From an uncultured Clostridia bacterium (GTDB lineage: Bacteria; Bacillota; Clostridia; UBA1381), in the NCBI GenBank assembly GCA_944390495.1, contig CALXQE010000043.1, positions 1 through 64,000 on the forward strand: a stretch of DNA of 64,000 nt, in the 5' to 3' direction. A model generated the notes under the pieces. That model was not told where the DNA came from. It made no database searches and saw only the letters and a list, made by a program, of their open reading frames with translations. The position numbers and the translations under genes are program-made. Below, in pieces: positions 61,205 to 64,000 of the stretch (position 1 is the first letter of the stretch; each line of letters starts with the position of its first letter).

Positions 61205-62608
61205 TTGAAAAAACTAACAGCGGTAATTTCCGCTTTAATACTTGTTATAACAAATCTGTCTGTATATGGTGCATACAAACTTAATGATTCAGGAGACGAA
61301 CACGTAGAGCAGCAGCCATATTTTACGCCAACATCTACCTTTGACGATGTTGAAGCTAAAACAATTTCCTTTAAAGACAGCAGCAGTGTAACTTTTTATT
61401 CAGGAAGAGAAAACGAACCGTATTTAATTGAGGCAGATGTTTATCCGGTTAATGCAACAGATAAATCCCTTTCTTTTAAGTCTGAGGATATATCTATTGC
61501 AGAGGTTGACAGCAGAGGTGTTGTCACTCCCGGTTCAAAAACAGGCGTAACGTATATTGAAGTCACAAGCGGCAGTGCAAAGTCACGTTTTAAAGTAAAT
61601 CATGTAATAGGTGTTGAGGGCGTTGCCATGTCACAAAGTGAAATGACACTTTACGCTGATAAACCTATTACAGCACAGCTTAATGCCCTTGTTGCACCTA
61701 CAAATGCAACTATTCAGGAGGTCACATGGTACAGTGACGACGAATCCATTGCCACAGTTGACAGTGACGGACTTGTATATCCATGCGGTGTAGGTTCAAC
61801 TGATATTTACGCAAGAACAGTTGACGGCGGATACACTGCAAAATGTACCGTTACTGTTACTACATGGGAAAAGCGTACCGAAGAAATTCCTGTTGTATAC
61901 ACCGATTACGACATTACAGTTGAAGAAATGGCACAATTACAAATGGAAGCATCTCCAACTGTATTTACAACAGGTGTATTCCCGGCAGCTATTGAGCAGG
62001 TGGAGCAGTATGTAAACCCAGAAAATCTTGTAACAGGATATGACAAATACCAATTTATGGACTTAAGCTCTTCAAATAATATTGATGCGTCAGTTCTTGA
62101 CACCTATTTAAACGGCAAAGGAAGTCTTAGCGGGCTTGGAGAAACATTTAAGAACGCTGCTGACACAAACGGAATAAGCGAAGTTTACCTTGTAATCCAC
62201 GCATGCCTTGAAACAGGAAACGGTTCGTCTGAGCTTGCAAACGGAGTTGAAATTAACGGAACTACTGTTTACAATATGTTTGGAATCGGAGCAGTTGATA
62301 TAGACCCGATTAATGCCGGTGCAGAGTATGCCTATGAACAGGGTTGGACGACACCTGAAAAAGCAGTCGAAGGCGGAGCAGAATGGATAAGTGAAAATTA
62401 TATAAATAATCCAAGCTATTCCCAAAACACACTTTACAAAATGCGTTGGAATCCTGAGGAACCTGCCCAGCATCAATATGCCACAGACGTTGCATGGGCA
62501 TCAAAACAAGCTAAAAGTATGAGCAGTATGTTTGAAGCGTTTCCAACTGCCGAGTACCATTTTGAAATACCAACATATGCAGGTCAAGAAAGATTTGAAG
62601 TAAAATAA
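61205..62608 (+). CDS. Secreted N-acetylglucosaminidase with two Ig-like (BIG2) domains
   Basis: About 467 residues. Signal peptide (KKLTAVISALILVITNLSVY) from a TTG at 61205, after GGTGGT; GTG codons at 61193 and 61196 lie in the ribosome site. Two BIG2 repeats follow at about 50-120 and 125-215 (KSLSFKSEDISIAEVDSRGV; EVTWYSDDESIATVDSDGL). The C-terminal half is a glucosaminidase of the LytG/family 73 type: VYLVIHACLETGNGSSELA near residue 325 supplies the catalytic Glu (HACLETG), and YNMFGIGAVDIDPI follows. It should cleave peptidoglycan glycan strands. Confidence 0.85.
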   Translation: MKKLTAVISALILVITNLSVYGAYKLNDSGDEHVEQQPYFTPTSTFDDVEAKTISFKDSSSVTFYSGRENEPYLIEADVYPVNATDKSLSFKSEDISIAEVDSRGVVTPGSKTGVTYIEVTSGSAKSRFKVNHVIGVEGVAMSQSEMTLYADKPITAQLNALVAPTNATIQEVTWYSDDESIATVDSDGLVYPCGVGSTDIYARTVDGGYTAKCTVTVTTWEKRTEEIPVVYTDYDITVEEMAQLQMEASPTVFTTGVFPAAIEQVEQYVNPENLVTGYDKYQFMDLSSSNNIDASVLDTYLNGKGSLSGLGETFKNAADTNGISEVYLVIHACLETGNGSSELANGVEINGTTVYNMFGIGAVDIDPINAGAEYAYEQGWTTPEKAVEGGAEWISENYINNPSYSQNTLYKMRWNPEEPAQHQYATDVAWASKQAKSMSSMFEAFPTAEYHFEIPTYAGQERFEVK

Positions 62609-62712
62609 TTATTATGGGACTGTTATTTTAACAGTCCCTTTCCGTTAAAATGATAGACTAAAAATATAAATTATTGTATATTATATATATAAACGGGAAC
62701 GGAGATTATATC

Positions 62713-63546
62713 ATGGAAAAATTGAAAAATATATATGAAAAAGTTCAGACAATAATTTCTAAAATAGCCGGCGATGAAATAGGAATATACGCTGCACAGG
62801 CATCTTTTTTCCTTATGATTTCGTCAATTCCATTTTTACTGCTTTGCTTTACTGTTATTAAATCTTTTATAAACATTGACCTGCAAACTTTTATTCACAC
62901 TATAAATTCCTATGCACCGCCGCAGGTAAGTATGTTTTTAACAACAATTATAAATGAACTGTTTAGTAAAGCTTCCAATGCTCCTGTAATATCAATCTCA
63001 GCCGTTACAACGTTGTGGCTTGCTTCAAAGGGCGTTATGGCACTTTTTACAGGTCTTAACAGAATATACAACGCACCCGAAAAAAATTATTTTTACAGAC
63101 GTTCTATGTCCTTAATATATACTCTTATATTTATAGCCGCACTTATATTAACAATCCTATTCTTTGGTTTCGGAAACAGAATAGAAGAAATCTTAAGCAG
63201 AAAATATTATATAATTTCTGTTATTTTCAGTCTTTTCCTTGAACTGAAAACAGTTATATTTGTTATTTATCTTACATTAATTTTCGCACTGTTTTACAGA
63301 TTCTTGCCGAAATACCAAAACAAATTTTCTCATCAGCTCCCCGGTGCTCTTTTTTCAGCTATCGGCTGGATGGTTTTTTCACACATTTATTCGATATATA
63401 TAGAGAATTATTCTAACTATTCATACGTTTACGGCTCTGTTGCCGCTATCGTGTTTTTAATGCTATGGCTGTATTTTTGCATGAATATTTTTCTATATGG
63501 TGCAAGGTTTAATAAATTTTTGGAAAAACGATTTTTTAAAAAATAA
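62713..63546 (+). CDS. YihY/BrkB-family inner-membrane protein
   Basis: About 277 residues with six spans. The opening AAQASFFLMISSIPFLLLCF and the later ALFYRFLPKYQNKFSHQLPG and IVFLMLWLYFCMNIFLYGAR are hallmarks of the YihY (formerly ribonuclease BN-like) family. Its role is unclear. The Met at 62713 follows CGGAG; the frame to 62674 adds residues without a ribosome site. Single gene. Confidence 0.88.
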   Translation: MEKLKNIYEKVQTIISKIAGDEIGIYAAQASFFLMISSIPFLLLCFTVIKSFINIDLQTFIHTINSYAPPQVSMFLTTIINELFSKASNAPVISISAVTTLWLASKGVMALFTGLNRIYNAPEKNYFYRRSMSLIYTLIFIAALILTILFFGFGNRIEEILSRKYYIISVIFSLFLELKTVIFVIYLTLIFALFYRFLPKYQNKFSHQLPGALFSAIGWMVFSHIYSIYIENYSNYSYVYGSVAAIVFLMLWLYFCMNIFLYGARFNKFLEKRFFKK

Positions 63547-63621
63547 AGCTGTTATTTTGATTTGTTTTATGGTATAATATTCTTATGTTATGAAACAAAA
63601 TTTCAGTTTGGGGGTGTGCTT

Positions 63622-64000
63622 ATGACATTTGATATTTTTGTATTTAACCAGCAGGAGCTGGAAAATGCACTAAATGCCGGGCACACTTCAATCGGTCTTT
63701 GTGATAATGAATTTTTTCTCCCTTCATTAAAGGGCATTACATATATTGCAATAGGTAATGTACAAGCATTTACTGACTTATGTGCAGAAGAATTTGAAGA
63801 TATTAGTTGTATTGGTTTTACACCGATATATAAAGAAAAACCTTCTGCATGTATAAATGTATGTACACCATCTTCTTCAAGTTTTATATCTTCTTATCTT
63901 GTATCAAGTTATACATTGATGTACGAATATGAATACGAGTATGAAAATGGTTCTTTTAGCACATCGTATATAACCTCTTACACAACATCCTTTTTAACAT
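63622..64000 (+). CDS. Unrecognised protein with Ser/Tyr repeats, cut by the right edge
   Basis: The first 126 residues are visible, from an ATG at 63622 with GGGGGTG upstream. Residues 1-80 look like a small folded domain (TFDIFVFNQQELENALNAG, LPSLKGITYIAIGNVQAF). From about residue 84 the composition changes to Ser/Tyr/Thr repeats: SSSFISSYLVSSY, then EYEYEYE, then TSYITSYTTSF, with a period of about four. Codons vary between repeats, so it is protein-level and not recent slippage. Function unknown; surface or self-assembling segment possible. Confidence 0.65.
   Translation, partial: MTFDIFVFNQQELENALNAGHTSIGLCDNEFFLPSLKGITYIAIGNVQAFTDLCAEEFEDISCIGFTPIYKEKPSACINVCTPSSSSFISSYLVSSYTLMYEYEYEYENGSFSTSYITSYTTSFLT

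Overview
The window looks like a chromosomal segment of a low-GC, spore-forming Clostridia bacterium. The evidence is AT-rich DNA with consensus sigma-A promoters, strong GGAGG ribosome sites, spoIIE behind Spo0A-box-like sequences, spoVG, and several S-layer-homology (SLH) proteins. A rhamnogalacturonan-type ABC importer, a family 105 glycoside hydrolase and L-rhamnose isomerase suggest a gut or plant-fibre organism that feeds on pectin. Pectin-specialised Monoglobus-like Clostridia would fit, but that is an inference from gene content, not a taxonomic call.

Layout. 1-4300 is a decayed mobile element: a zinc-ribbon gene cut by the window edge, two excisionase-like genes, a probable replication initiator, the C-terminal stub of a tyrosine recombinase, and one long gene (2324-4187) broken by two stop codons and two frameshifts. 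It ends next to a five-tRNA operon (Gly-Arg-His-Gln-Lys, 4560-5029, minus strand) with a perfect promoter and terminator. 5.1-8.7 kb holds a cysteine-desulfurase-like gene with a DUF3343 carrier, rodA, and a membrane zincin behind a long leader. 8.9-15.0 kb is the oligosaccharide importer (two permeases and a lipoprotein, no ATPase) and the GH105 hydrolase. 15.1-17.3 kb is a PadR regulator with a duplicated pair of membrane proteins. 17.4-21.2 kb holds spoIIE, a phosphodiesterase and galU.

21.3-28.6 kb: a large SLH protein with Thr-Glu-Ala-Pro repeats, an AraC regulator, a secreted protein, and an amino-acid ABC permease plus binding lipoprotein. 28.8-33.2 kb, plus strand: an aldo-keto reductase, an MBOAT acyltransferase, its DHHW partner (AlgI/AlgJ-like, surface-glycan acylation) and an AIM24 protein. 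33.2-40.5 kb: radical SAM protein, rhaA, infC-rpmI-rplT with an AUU start and leader attenuator, an unrecognised 175-residue protein, valS. 40.7-47.4 kb: a CAP-domain protein, a double-OB SSB-like protein, a ferredoxin divergent from a Crp/Fnr regulator, a stalk-domain protein, an ECF sigma/anti-sigma pair, a GNAT enzyme. 47.5-51.0 kb: rpsF-ssb-rpsR, an XRE regulator and ftsH (with an unusual Walker A). 51.2-64.0 kb: a second large SLH protein, spoVG, murC, a short SLH protein, pyrE, a SigB/F/G-type sigma factor, a membrane protein, lysS, a glucosaminidase with Ig-like domains, a YihY membrane protein, and a truncated gene with Ser/Tyr-rich repeats.

Functionally the window combines housekeeping translation genes with cell-surface work: wall synthesis (rodA, murC, galU), S-layer proteins, glycan acylation, and import and breakdown of rhamnose-containing pectin fragments. 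No CRISPR array, rRNA, complete insertion sequence or complete prophage was seen. The most unusual items are the decaying element beside the tRNA operon, the Walker A cysteine in FtsH, non-ATG starts, the paired SLH giants, and the repeat protein cut by the right edge.
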